A stretch of 64,000 nucleotides of DNA, from positions 930,001 through 994,000 of the forward strand of contig NZ_JACHKA010000001.1 in the NCBI RefSeq assembly GCF_014203955.1, read 5' to 3'. The stretch comes from Sphingobium lignivorans (GTDB lineage Bacteria > Pseudomonadota > Alphaproteobacteria > Sphingomonadales > Sphingomonadaceae). Shown piece by piece: positions 1-8,669 of the stretch. Positions within the stretch are counted from its first letter, which is position 1, and the number at the start of each line of letters is the position of its first letter. Under the pieces are notes generated by a model. It ran no database searches and had not been told where the DNA came from. It worked only from the letters and a program-made list of their open reading frames with translations. A program made the translations under genes and the position numbers.

Positions 1-946
1 CGACCATCGTCTGCCGTTCCATCTCGCTGTTCACTTCCGCGCCGATCAGCACCGCGAAAGCGGACACGAACAGCCACATGAGAAAGATGACGACCGCCGC
101 GAGCGAGCCATAAGTGGCGTTGTAGTTCGTGATGTTGGCGACATAGAAGCCGAAGCCCAGCGTGATCGCCAGCCAGAGCACCGTAGAGAGGACCGAGCCC
201 ACGGAGAGCCACCGCCATTTGGCGGCGCGCCGGTCCGGCGCGTAGCGAAAGAACACCGCGAAGGTCAGGCTGATGAGCGCGCCCGCGAACAGCCAGGTCA
301 GCCCCTGGATGAGCAGGGCGGCCGCGCTTCCGATATAAGGCGCGAGGAAATTGCGCGCATATGTGAACAGTGAGATCGCCACCGTGCCGATGATGGCGAC
401 CATGACCATGCCGAGCGTGATGGCAGCGGCGAGGCCGGTTGTGCGGATGAAGTTGCGCGTCTCATATTCCTCGTAGATCACGTTGAGCGCGGTGATCATC
501 GCGGTGGCCGCGCGCATCGCGCCGTAGAGCGAAAAGAAGAGCGCGATGAAGAGGCCGAGGCCTTGCGCCGTCTTGCTGCTGGTGACGATGGCCAGCAGCT
601 GCTCCTTCAGGATGGTCAGCACCTCGGGCGGCACGATGCCTTCGAGCAGCGTGACGTTGGCGGCGACGCTCTGCGGATCGCCGATCAGGCCGTACAGGAG
701 GACGATGGACGCGATGAGCGGCACGAAGGCGAGAAAAGCGTAGAAAGCCACGCCCGCGGCCAAGAGGCTGAGATTGTGGAAGCCGATCATCACGTAGATG
801 CGCTTGACGATCGACCACCAGGCGGCGCGCGGAAGCTGCAGCGGGGATTCTCCCCGTGCGCCGGGCAGCGTATCGGCCAGCATCTCCGCTTCCTGACGGG
901 AAATCGGCTGGCCGTCCTCCGTGACTGGTCCCTCGCTCGGCGTCAT
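1..946 (-). CDS. YihY/BrkB-family inner membrane protein (3' end cut by window edge)
   Basis: Reading from ATG at 946 to the left edge gives an open frame of 315 codons with no stop, so the C-terminus lies outside the window. After about 50 cytosolic residues comes the hallmark YihY/BrkB membrane start, AAGVAFYAFLAFVPL, near residues 63-77, followed by several long hydrophobic helices separated by short basic loops (for example RYAPDRRAAKW). The family is a polytopic inner-membrane protein, once called ribonuclease BN, whose molecular role is unsettled. Its ATG overlaps the TGA of the upstream lipoprotein gene (ATGA), so it is the last cistron of the tamA-tamB unit. Family assignment is secure; function is not. 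Confidence 0.85.
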   Translation of the reverse strand, partial: MTPSEGPVTEDGQPISRQEAEMLADTLPGARGESPLQLPRAAWWSIVKRIYVMIGFHNLSLLAAGVAFYAFLAFVPLIASIVLLYGLIGDPQSVAANVTLLEGIVPPEVLTILKEQLLAIVTSSKTAQGLGLFIALFFSLYGAMRAATAMITALNVIYEEYETRNFIRTTGLAAAITLGMVMVAIIGTVAISLFTYARNFLAPYIGSAAALLIQGLTWLFAGALISLTFAVFFRYAPDRRAAKWRWLSVGSVLSTVLWLAITLGFGFYVANITNYNATYGSLAAVVIFLMWLFVSAFAVLIGAEVNSEMERQTMV

Positions 947-1164
947 GGCTGGGCCTGATTGACCATGGTGTCGGGCGCGTTCGGATCGGTGCGGAGCCGG
1001 CCGGCCTGCGCGGAGGCATTCATTTGCCGGCTCAACTCCTCCTGGATGTTGCTCGCGGTCGTATCGATCGACTGCGCCTGCTCGTTGTAGCGCTCGTCGA
1101 AGCTCTGGTCGCTGCCGCAGGCCACGAGCAGCATCGGGCAGCAAAGGACAAGGAAACGGCGCAT
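943..1164 (-). CDS. small lipoprotein
   Basis: A 73-residue protein starting MRRFLVLCC with a hydrophobic signal and the lipobox LVAC at about residues 12-15, so Cys15 would be lipidated. The mature part is short, polar and Gln/Asn-rich, and I recognise no domain. It overlaps both neighbours: its ATG shares a base with the TGA of tamB (TGATG), and its own TGA overlaps the ATG of the yihY-like gene (ATGA). This means translational coupling inside the envelope-assembly unit. Location in the outer membrane or the periplasmic face of the inner membrane is inferred from the lipobox only. The sorting residue after Cys is Gly, not the Asp retention signal known from enterics. Confidence 0.8.
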   Translation of the reverse strand: MRRFLVLCCPMLLVACGSDQSFDERYNEQAQSIDTTASNIQEELSRQMNASAQAGRLRTDPNAPDTMVNQAQP

Positions 1165-4100
1165 CAATAATCCTTCCGATAGCGCAGGTTCACGCTCGAT
1201 CCGCCGAAGCTGCCCATCGAGCTGAGCACCGAAAGGGCGCGGGACAGGCTGACTTCGAGCTGGGTGGCGGTGTATCCCCGCGCGTCCGTCACGATCTCCA
1301 CATAGATGTCGTTGCTGATATATTGCCCCACCGCGAGGGAAGTTCCCCGGCCGGTCTCCTCGTCCGCGCCGAGGATGCGCAGCCGGTCGATGCCGCTGGC
1401 GGATTGCAGCACGCCGAGCGGATTGAGCCCGCCGCCGCTGCCGCGCAGGCTGTTGAGCGAGGCGGCGAGCTGGACCGCCTGGATCGTGCTCAGTTCCCCG
1501 ACCGAATTGCCGAACAGGATGCGGGCCATCAGCTCGTCCTGGGGGAGGCTTGGCGTCGAGCTGAACGCGATCTGGGGGTCGCCGGCCGAACCGGTGATGG
1601 TGATGTTGATCGTCACGTCCTCGACATCGCCGCTGGCCACGATGCGCAGTTCCGGATTGGTCATTTCGTCGCCGCTGAAGGTGAGACGGCCTTCCTGAAG
1701 CTCGAACGAGCGGCCGGCAAAGCCGAGCGTGCCGCGCACGAGCCGCACGTCCCCGGTGATCCGCGGGGCGCCGCTGGTGCCGCCGACGTGGATATCCGCG
1801 CTCCATTCGGATTCAAGGCCCATGCCGCTCACATAGATGCGGTTGTCCGCCCGGAGCCGTACGTCCAGCCGCCAGTCGGACGGGATGCTCTCCATCGGCT
1901 CGGGCGCGCCGCTGATCCGCTCGCGTCCGAGCGCCGGCTTGCGGCGCACGCCGGTGAGCGTGGGCACCTGCGCCGAACCCTGGCGGACGATGCGATAGCG
2001 CGTCTCGGGCAGCGCGATGCTCCCGCTGATCGTCGCCGGGGTGCCCGGGCCGTTGACCACGCGCAGCTGCCCGGTCGTGCGGGCCTCCATGTCGGATCCG
2101 CTCGCGAGCTGGGCATTGTTCATGTCGATGCCGAGCTGGATGGGGAAGCCCTGCGCTGAGCTCAGCGAGACGAAGCCGCTGGCGCTCACCGTGCCGTCGC
2201 CCGCATTGGCGGTGAGGCTCTCGACCTGCAGGCGGTCGTTGGTGAAGCGGCCGCGCACCGCAAGCTGGGTCAGGCGCGTGCCGAACTGCGTGTTCTCATA
2301 GACGAGATTGTTCGCGCGGACGACGCCGGTGAGCTGCGGCGCGCTCACCCGCCCGGTGAAGTCCGCGGCAAGGCCAACGGGTCCGCGCAGGCTCTGGTCG
2401 GGCAGGGCCGCGAGCGAGAACAGCACGTCCGCCGGGCCATTGTAGCGCACGCCGCCGGAGAGGGGCGCTGCCATGAGGCGCGTGGTCCAGCTGCCGGCGC
2501 CGGGGGGCAGGGGGCGAAGATCGACCTGCAGGCGCCCGATCGCGGCGCCGCGCCGGCGGATGATGGCGCGGGCATTGCCGCCATCCGGCACCAGCCGGCC
2601 CACGAAGCTCATGTCGACCGGCTCGGAGACCGCCGCGAGGCTCGTGCGGGTGAAATTGTCGATCCGCAAACGAGCATCCGCGCTCGGGAAGGCACTGTCC
2701 GAAGGCTGCGAGAAATCGACGCTGCCATTGGCCATGCCGCCGAGGCCGAGGCCGGGTGCGAACGGATTGGCGAGCGCCAGATTGACGTCCTGCAGGCGCG
2801 CCTGGAGGGACATGCCCGGGCCATAGCGGCCGGCCAGCCGCAGCGTGCCCTGTCCGATCGACAGCGCGGCGGGGCGAAGCGTGTATCCGCTGTCCTCCGG
2901 CACGATCCGCATGGCCTCGCGCGTTTTCACGTCGATGCCGTTGAGCCGCCCGTCGATCGCGACGCGCCAGAGCGCGGGATCGAAGCGGGTGTTGGCGGCG
3001 AGCCGGAAAGGGTAACGCGTGCGTCCCTCGACCAGCATCTTCGCCTGACCGCTACCGCCGCGATAATTCACGTCGGCGCGCGCTGCGGCGATGCTGAGTT
3101 CGCCCATGCGGGCGCCGGCGAGCTCCATGGCGGCTACCACCTGCGGCTGGTCGGCGAGCAGGACGTCGGCATTCACGAAGCCGCGGGCGAGGCTGACAGT
3201 GGCGTTGCCGGGCAGGCTCGCGTCGCGGGCGCGCGCATTGACGAGCAGGCGCTGCGAGCCGCCCTGATCCGAGAGGTCCACCCGTCCGTTGAGGCCGGAG
3301 CCATTGGCGAGCAGCGTGCCCGCGAACGGGCCAGCGCGCGTCTGCGTGATCTGACCGGTCAAGCCGATGCCGGCGAAATTGGTCCCCTGCCGCACGTCGA
3401 TCGCCAGCGCGCCACCGGTGCGCACCGCCACGTCGGCCTTGAGCGGTCCGTAATCGGTGACGCCCTGGGCATCGACCAGATAGGTGCCGTCATTGCCGCG
3501 CACCGTCGCTTCCAGATCGGCAAGGCCGATGCCGAGCCCCGGGCGCGGCGCGGCGAGGCGCACCACCGGCCGCGCGACCGAACCCGTCACGTCCAGGCTC
3601 AAGGGGCCATATTGATCCGAACTGCCGCTCGCGGCGAAGCGCAGCGATCCGTCCGCCCCATAACGGCCCCGGCCGCCGGTGAGCCGGAATTGCGGGGCCG
3701 ACACGTCCAGCCGGTCGAGGCTGGCCACGCCATTGCTGTCATAACCCACATTCGCGACGATGAGCGCGTTGCCGCCGAGGAACGTCTGCACGCTATCATT
3801 CAGCAGCCGGGTGGAGCGGGCGGCGACGCGGCCGCCGAGCCGGAAATAGCCATTGGCCCCGGTCTTGAGGTCCATGTCCGTCTGCAGGTTGAAGATGCCT
3901 ACGCTCTCCACCCGGTAGTCGTTGACCCGGCCATTGAGCGCGCCGCTGTACAGCGCCTTGTCGAGATCGGCGACGATCACGGCGGTGGCATCGATGCGGT
4001 CCGAGCGCAGGCGGATATTGTCCGAGAGCAGCCGGGCGTTCGCATAAGCAAGGTCGCCATCGATGCGCACATTGGTGAGCAGCGGGGCAACGCTCTCGTT

Positions 4101-5399
4101 GACGCCGATGATCCGCCGGGCGCTGCCGTGCAGGGGAATGCGCCATTGCTCCTTCTCCAGCGCGGCGCTGCCCGAGACGCTCAGCCCTTCCACCACCGTC
4201 GCGCCGAAGCCGATCCGCTGCGCGGTCAGCCCGTAGGCGATTTCCGGCGCAGCGAAGCTGCCGTTGAGCGTTGCCGTCGCGGCGATGTCCGCGCCGCTCA
4301 GATTTTCGGCGATGACACTCGGCTTGAGCAGGCGGAAGCCGAGTTGGAGATCGCGCATCGTGCTGGCGCCCAGGTCAACCTGCCCGTCGGCGCCGAAGGT
4401 GAAATTGTCGCTCGTCACGCCGCCGTGCAGATGAGCGCGCCGCTCGGCCAGCGTGGCGGAGAGATCGAGCTGGGTGACCGGTTCCAGCATCGCCCGCCCG
4501 GGGCCGGTGATGAACAGGCCGGGGCGGATCGGCCCCCGCGCCGTGAAGGTGCCGTCCCGCGCGGTGATGACGACATTGGCGAGGTCCTCCGCGCCCATCG
4601 TGCCCGAGAGCCGCCCGTCCCAAATCTGCCAGTCGCCTTTGCCCGAGACCGTGAGCGCGACGGGTTGCGCGACGCCGCTGTAGCTCGCGACGAGCCCGTC
4701 GGCCGGGCCCGCCAGCCGCATCTCGATGGCGAGGCGATTGCTTTCCGGCACTGCGTCGAGCACCAGCGCGAGCCGGTCGCCTCCGGCCACGCCCGGGGCG
4801 GCGATGGCGCGCCCGTCCGCCTTGATCTGTGCGCGGCGGTCGGCAATGTGTACCGTGCCGGCAAGGCCCAGCAGATGGCGCCGTCCGGTGACCGGCGCGT
4901 CGATCTGCAAGCGGCCGATCTCCAGTCGGTTCACATCGATGTCGAGATCGGGCAGCAGCGGGCCTTCGCTCGGCGGCGTCGGGTTGAACTGCGGATTGCG
5001 ATGGAACCGCGCCTGCGGGATGAGCAGCGCGCGGATGTCCACGTGATTGCTGAGATAAGCGAACGGGCGCCAGTCCATGTCGATCAGCGGGGCGCTGAGG
5101 AATGTGCCCCGGGGGTCGCGCAGGGCGACATCGCGCAGCCGCAGGGCGCCGAAGATCGAGCCCTCGATCCGGCCGACGCGGATCTGCATGCCATTCTCGA
5201 AGCTCAGCCCTTCCACTTGCCGTGCCACGAAGCGCCGGCCGCTGTCCGTGCCCAGCCAGGCATAGCCGCCGATCGCCAGCGCGAGCAGCAGGCCCAGCAG
5301 CCCGAGAAGGCCGAGCGCCACGCGGCGGCCCCAGCGGGCGCGGCGGGGCGGGGGAGCCTCGGGCAGCGGCGCGGGCGTCATGTCGCTGGTCTCCGCCAT
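1164..5399 (-). CDS. tamB: translocation and assembly module protein TamB (DUF490)
   Basis: A 1411-residue protein with one N-terminal membrane anchor (about residues 27-49, rich in Leu/Ala/Gly) and then a very long chain of beta-repeats. The C-terminal DUF490/TamB domain starts near residue 1050 and the protein ends LRYRKDY. In proteobacteria TamB spans the periplasm as a lipid-conducting groove and works with the Omp85 protein TamA in outer-membrane biogenesis. The ATG overlaps the stop of the upstream tamA (TGATG at 5399), and the stop overlaps the downstream lipoprotein start, so the whole set is one coupled operon. Length is typical for the family. The opposite strand is open over long stretches, but that is a GC-bias shadow. 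Confidence 0.93.
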   Translation of the reverse strand: MAETSDMTPAPLPEAPPPRRARWGRRVALGLLGLLGLLLALAIGGYAWLGTDSGRRFVARQVEGLSFENGMQIRVGRIEGSIFGALRLRDVALRDPRGTFLSAPLIDMDWRPFAYLSNHVDIRALLIPQARFHRNPQFNPTPPSEGPLLPDLDIDVNRLEIGRLQIDAPVTGRRHLLGLAGTVHIADRRAQIKADGRAIAAPGVAGGDRLALVLDAVPESNRLAIEMRLAGPADGLVASYSGVAQPVALTVSGKGDWQIWDGRLSGTMGAEDLANVVITARDGTFTARGPIRPGLFITGPGRAMLEPVTQLDLSATLAERRAHLHGGVTSDNFTFGADGQVDLGASTMRDLQLGFRLLKPSVIAENLSGADIAATATLNGSFAAPEIAYGLTAQRIGFGATVVEGLSVSGSAALEKEQWRIPLHGSARRIIGVNESVAPLLTNVRIDGDLAYANARLLSDNIRLRSDRIDATAVIVADLDKALYSGALNGRVNDYRVESVGIFNLQTDMDLKTGANGYFRLGGRVAARSTRLLNDSVQTFLGGNALIVANVGYDSNGVASLDRLDVSAPQFRLTGGRGRYGADGSLRFAASGSSDQYGPLSLDVTGSVARPVVRLAAPRPGLGIGLADLEATVRGNDGTYLVDAQGVTDYGPLKADVAVRTGGALAIDVRQGTNFAGIGLTGQITQTRAGPFAGTLLANGSGLNGRVDLSDQGGSQRLLVNARARDASLPGNATVSLARGFVNADVLLADQPQVVAAMELAGARMGELSIAAARADVNYRGGSGQAKMLVEGRTRYPFRLAANTRFDPALWRVAIDGRLNGIDVKTREAMRIVPEDSGYTLRPAALSIGQGTLRLAGRYGPGMSLQARLQDVNLALANPFAPGLGLGGMANGSVDFSQPSDSAFPSADARLRIDNFTRTSLAAVSEPVDMSFVGRLVPDGGNARAIIRRRGAAIGRLQVDLRPLPPGAGSWTTRLMAAPLSGGVRYNGPADVLFSLAALPDQSLRGPVGLAADFTGRVSAPQLTGVVRANNLVYENTQFGTRLTQLAVRGRFTNDRLQVESLTANAGDGTVSASGFVSLSSAQGFPIQLGIDMNNAQLASGSDMEARTTGQLRVVNGPGTPATISGSIALPETRYRIVRQGSAQVPTLTGVRRKPALGRERISGAPEPMESIPSDWRLDVRLRADNRIYVSGMGLESEWSADIHVGGTSGAPRITGDVRLVRGTLGFAGRSFELQEGRLTFSGDEMTNPELRIVASGDVEDVTINITITGSAGDPQIAFSSTPSLPQDELMARILFGNSVGELSTIQAVQLAASLNSLRGSGGGLNPLGVLQSASGIDRLRILGADEETGRGTSLAVGQYISNDIYVEIVTDARGYTATQLEVSLSRALSVLSSMGSFGGSSVNLRYRKDY

Positions 5400-7657
5400 C
5401 AGAAGGCCTGCCCGATCGAGATATAGACGGAAACGCGCGATTCACCCGGCTGGCGATTGATCGGCGTGGCGACGTCCAGCCGCATCGGCCCGAAATTGGT
5501 GTAGAAGCGTCCGCCGATGCCGACGCCGAAGCGCCAGTCCGTGAAGCGCGGCATCTCGCTGGTGTAGACCTGCCCGCCATCGATGAAGCCGACGATGCCG
5601 TAATTGCCGAAGCGGTAGCGCACTTCCGCTGCCGCCTCGACCAGGCTGCGCCCGCCGATCGGTCGGTTGTCCGGGTCCTTGGGCCCCAGCTCCTGATAGC
5701 CGAAGCCACGCACCGAGCCGCCGCCGCCGCCATAGAAACGCCGCGATGGCGCTATCTGCGCGCGCGCTGCGCCGCCGATCATGCCCACGCGGGCGCGTCC
5801 GGCGAGCACCACATCGTCCGAGACGGGGTAATAGCCCGTGCCCTCGAACAGCGTGCGGGCATAGGCCTGCGCGCCGCTGCCCAGCGAGCTCTCCGGGGAG
5901 ATGCGCGCAGAGAGGCGGAAACCGCGCGTGGGGTCGAGCAGCGAGTTGGAGGTGTCGAACGTGATCTGCCCGGGCAACGCCAGCACATAATATGTGCGCC
6001 GCCGCCGCTCGCCCGCGTCGAAATCATAGTCCTGCTCATTGGTGCCGATCAGCTCGAAGCCATAATTATAGGTCCAGCGCTTCTGCCAGATCGGCGTGCT
6101 GTCATAGGAGACGCGGCCATAGAGCCGCCCGGTCAGCGCCTCATAAGCCTCGAAGTCACTGCGCCGCGCGTCGACGCCCAGTTCCACCGTGCGGTCGCGC
6201 CGGCCGGCATTGGAGCGGCGGAAGGCGACGCCGAGCCCCTGTTCCTGCGTGCCGGCGGTTCCCTGCACGACCAGCGCGCCTTCCGGCGGGAACATGTTGC
6301 GGTGCGTCCAGCTTCCGTCGATCTTGATGCCTTGTCCGGTCTCGTAGCCCGCCTGCGCCGCCAGCGTGCGGGGCGGCCCGGCTTCCTGGCTGACGACCAG
6401 TGTCGCATAGTCCGTGCCGTCGCCGGCCGGGACGCCGCTCGGCTCGGGGTCGACCGAGACGACCGAGAACAGCCCGGTCGCGACCAGCGCGCGGCGCAGG
6501 TCGTCCACTTTCCGGCTGTCGTAGAGCTCGCCCTTGCGGAACCGCGCGATCCGCTCGATGTGCCCGGGCTCGAACACGGCTTCCTCGCCCCGGTTCACGA
6601 TGTCGCCGAAGCTGCTGCGCGGGCCGGGCGTCACGGGCAGCGTATAGTCCCCGGTGCGCGTCTCCGCATCGAGCAGGATGTCGCGCTCGCCGATCTCGAC
6701 AAAAGGATAGCCGTTCTGCGGCAGTTCCACCGCGATGCTGGCCTCGCCCGCGAGAATGTCCTCCGCCTCGATGGGGTCGCCGGTCTGCGGTTTGAATGCA
6801 CTGACGATGAGGTCCTCGGGGATCACCGGCGCCGCGTCGAAGCGGATGGCACCCAGCACGTAGCGGGGGCCGGGCGTCACTTCGAGGAGCACGCGGACCG
6901 GATCGTCGCTGCCTGTCTCGCCGAGCTGGAGGCTCCCGCGTACGCTGGAATCGAAGAAGCCGTGGCTCGAAAGAATGTCCGCGAGGAGCTTCTGGTCCTC
7001 CTCCAGCCGGGCATTGATCATCGCGCCGTTCGCCGCGCGGCCATCGCCGTCCTCCAGCGCGGAGAGGGACTGGAACTGGGCGCGGATCGTATCGGCGTCC
7101 ACCGGGGCCTTGCTGCCTGCCTCGTTCAGCGTGTCGAGGCCTTCGACGCTGTAATTGTACCGCGTCTCGGCGGCGCGGCTTTCCTCCTCCTCGGTATAGC
7201 GGCTGTCGTCGAAGGGCTCGACGTCGAAGGCCTCGATCGGGGTCAGCGGCTGGTCCGCCTCGGGGTCGTCGGGCAGGGGCGCGCCGATGTCATCCACGGG
7301 CGGCAGGGCCTGCTCGCCCGACGTGGCGGCGCGGCGATCGGCCTCGGCTTCCCAATCCGAGACGGAGCCCATCGCGCCGGCGGGATCGTCGGAAATCGGC
7401 GGGATGCTCTCGTCGAATTCCTCGTCGGAGATGATGGGCTCATCGGGCTGCGCGTCTGACGGGGCGGCGTCATCCGCTTCCGCGCCGGTCAGCACGGGCG
7501 GGTCGGCAGGCACGGCAGGCTGGCGCGCGCGGACGGGCTGGCCCGCGACGATGAGCGCGGTCAGCACCAGCGGTGACGCCGCGAGGAGACGCAATGCGCG
7601 GCTCCGGGCGGCTCCACCAGAGCCAAAGCCTCCTGAGCCGAACTCGATCGAAGACAA
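5399..7657 (-). CDS. tamA: Omp85-family outer membrane protein, TamA type
   Basis: A 752-residue protein with a signal peptide (Leu/Ala-rich stretch about residues 20-40), POTRA-like repeats in the middle and a C-terminal Omp85 beta-barrel of about 330 residues. The barrel carries the VRGF motif (equivalent to VRGY/VRGF of Omp85 proteins) near residue 648 and ends in an aromatic terminal strand, VYISIGQAF. Being the first gene before tamB identifies it as TamA rather than BamA. Odd feature: between the signal and the first POTRA lies a long stretch (roughly residues 48-130) very rich in Asp, Glu and Pro, not part of the usual TamA architecture. The promoter should lie in the 253-bp gap to the divergent ABC transporter. 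Confidence 0.9.
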   Translation of the reverse strand: MSSIEFGSGGFGSGGAARSRALRLLAASPLVLTALIVAGQPVRARQPAVPADPPVLTGAEADDAAPSDAQPDEPIISDEEFDESIPPISDDPAGAMGSVSDWEAEADRRAATSGEQALPPVDDIGAPLPDDPEADQPLTPIEAFDVEPFDDSRYTEEEESRAAETRYNYSVEGLDTLNEAGSKAPVDADTIRAQFQSLSALEDGDGRAANGAMINARLEEDQKLLADILSSHGFFDSSVRGSLQLGETGSDDPVRVLLEVTPGPRYVLGAIRFDAAPVIPEDLIVSAFKPQTGDPIEAEDILAGEASIAVELPQNGYPFVEIGERDILLDAETRTGDYTLPVTPGPRSSFGDIVNRGEEAVFEPGHIERIARFRKGELYDSRKVDDLRRALVATGLFSVVSVDPEPSGVPAGDGTDYATLVVSQEAGPPRTLAAQAGYETGQGIKIDGSWTHRNMFPPEGALVVQGTAGTQEQGLGVAFRRSNAGRRDRTVELGVDARRSDFEAYEALTGRLYGRVSYDSTPIWQKRWTYNYGFELIGTNEQDYDFDAGERRRRTYYVLALPGQITFDTSNSLLDPTRGFRLSARISPESSLGSGAQAYARTLFEGTGYYPVSDDVVLAGRARVGMIGGAARAQIAPSRRFYGGGGGSVRGFGYQELGPKDPDNRPIGGRSLVEAAAEVRYRFGNYGIVGFIDGGQVYTSEMPRFTDWRFGVGIGGRFYTNFGPMRLDVATPINRQPGESRVSVYISIGQAF

Positions 7658-7910
7658 GCAGGACCCCCATTTATCGCGCCTGTCCTGAAGACCTATGCGC
7701 CGCCTTGCTCAACACAACACGCTGGAGGCCGGTTGGTTTCTGGGGAATTTCCCTCGGCGCCTCATGGGCGGCCCGAAGCGGGACGGTGGTGCGGGCCGGG
7801 GGGGCGCCTGATCGACCGGACGCAGCGGGCGAGAAACCGGTTGGGTTTCCTGCGCGTTGGCGTTTAACCTGGCCTTTCCGCGGCCGCTCCAGGGAAGTCC
7901 AGTCTCGCCG

Positions 7911-8669
7911 ATGATCACTCTCTCTCAGGTCAGCAAGAGCCATGGCGAGCGCCGCGCGCTCGACGATGTGACGCTCGCCATCGAGAGCGGATGCTTCCTC
8001 GCCATCGTCGGACAGTCGGGCGCGGGCAAGACGACGCTGCTCAAGGCGATCAACCGGCTGGCCGATATCGATGCCGGGCAAATCATGGTGGATGGCGAGG
8101 ATGTGAGTGCCCAGCCGCTCGCCGCGCTGCGCCGTCGCATCGGCTATGTGTTCCAGGGCATCGGGCTTTTCCCGCACATGAGCGTCGCGGAGAATATCTG
8201 GCTGGTGCCGCGCCTGCAGGGCATGGCGCGCGCGGGGCGGGCGGCGCGGGTCGCCGAGCTGCTGGCACTCGTCTCGCTGCCGGCGGATTTTGCGGAGCGC
8301 TATCCGGCGCAGCTGTCCGGCGGGCAGGCGCAGCGCGTCGGCTTCGCGCGGGCACTGGCGGCAGGCCCCTCGATCATGCTGATGGACGAGCCTTTCGGTG
8401 CGCTCGATCCGGTGACGCGTGCCGAGCTCGGCACGGCGTATCGCGCGCTGCACGATCGGCTCGGCCTCACCAGCCTGCTCGTGACGCATGACATGAGCGA
8501 AGCGCTGCTGCTCGCGGATCGGGTGGTCGTGATGGATGAGGGGCAGGTGCTGGCGGACATGCCGCCCCGCGCGCTGATCCGCCACCGGGGCGATCCGCGC
8601 ATCGATGCGATGCTGGACGCGGCGCGGGGCGCGGCCGCTGCCCTCGAAGCCCTGGCGCGCGACGCATGA
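7911..8669 (+). CDS. osmoprotectant/glycine-betaine-type ABC transporter ATPase
   Basis: A 252-residue nucleotide-binding subunit. Visible motifs are Walker A GQSGAGKTT (residues 34-42), Q-loop at Gln82, signature LSGGQ (135-139), Walker B LMDEPFG (about 155) and the switch His in VTHDMSE (about 188). It lacks the C-terminal CBS pair seen in OpuCA/ProV, ending about 20 residues after the canonical domain. I chose ATG 7911 (MITLSQ) because homology begins there. An in-frame ATG at 7857 would add 18 residues without family resemblance. Its TGA overlaps the ATG of the permease/binding-protein gene (ATGA). The specific substrate (betaine, choline or another osmolyte) is inferred from the partner gene. 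Confidence 0.88.
   Translation: MITLSQVSKSHGERRALDDVTLAIESGCFLAIVGQSGAGKTTLLKAINRLADIDAGQIMVDGEDVSAQPLAALRRRIGYVFQGIGLFPHMSVAENIWLVPRLQGMARAGRAARVAELLALVSLPADFAERYPAQLSGGQAQRVGFARALAAGPSIMLMDEPFGALDPVTRAELGTAYRALHDRLGLTSLLVTHDMSEALLLADRVVVMDEGQVLADMPPRALIRHRGDPRIDAMLDAARGAAAALEALARDA

Noticed and set aside
3612..7459. Long plus-strand frames opposite tamA and tamB
   Set aside because: Low-complexity Arg/Ala/Gly/Pro translations typical of antisense frames in high-GC DNA.
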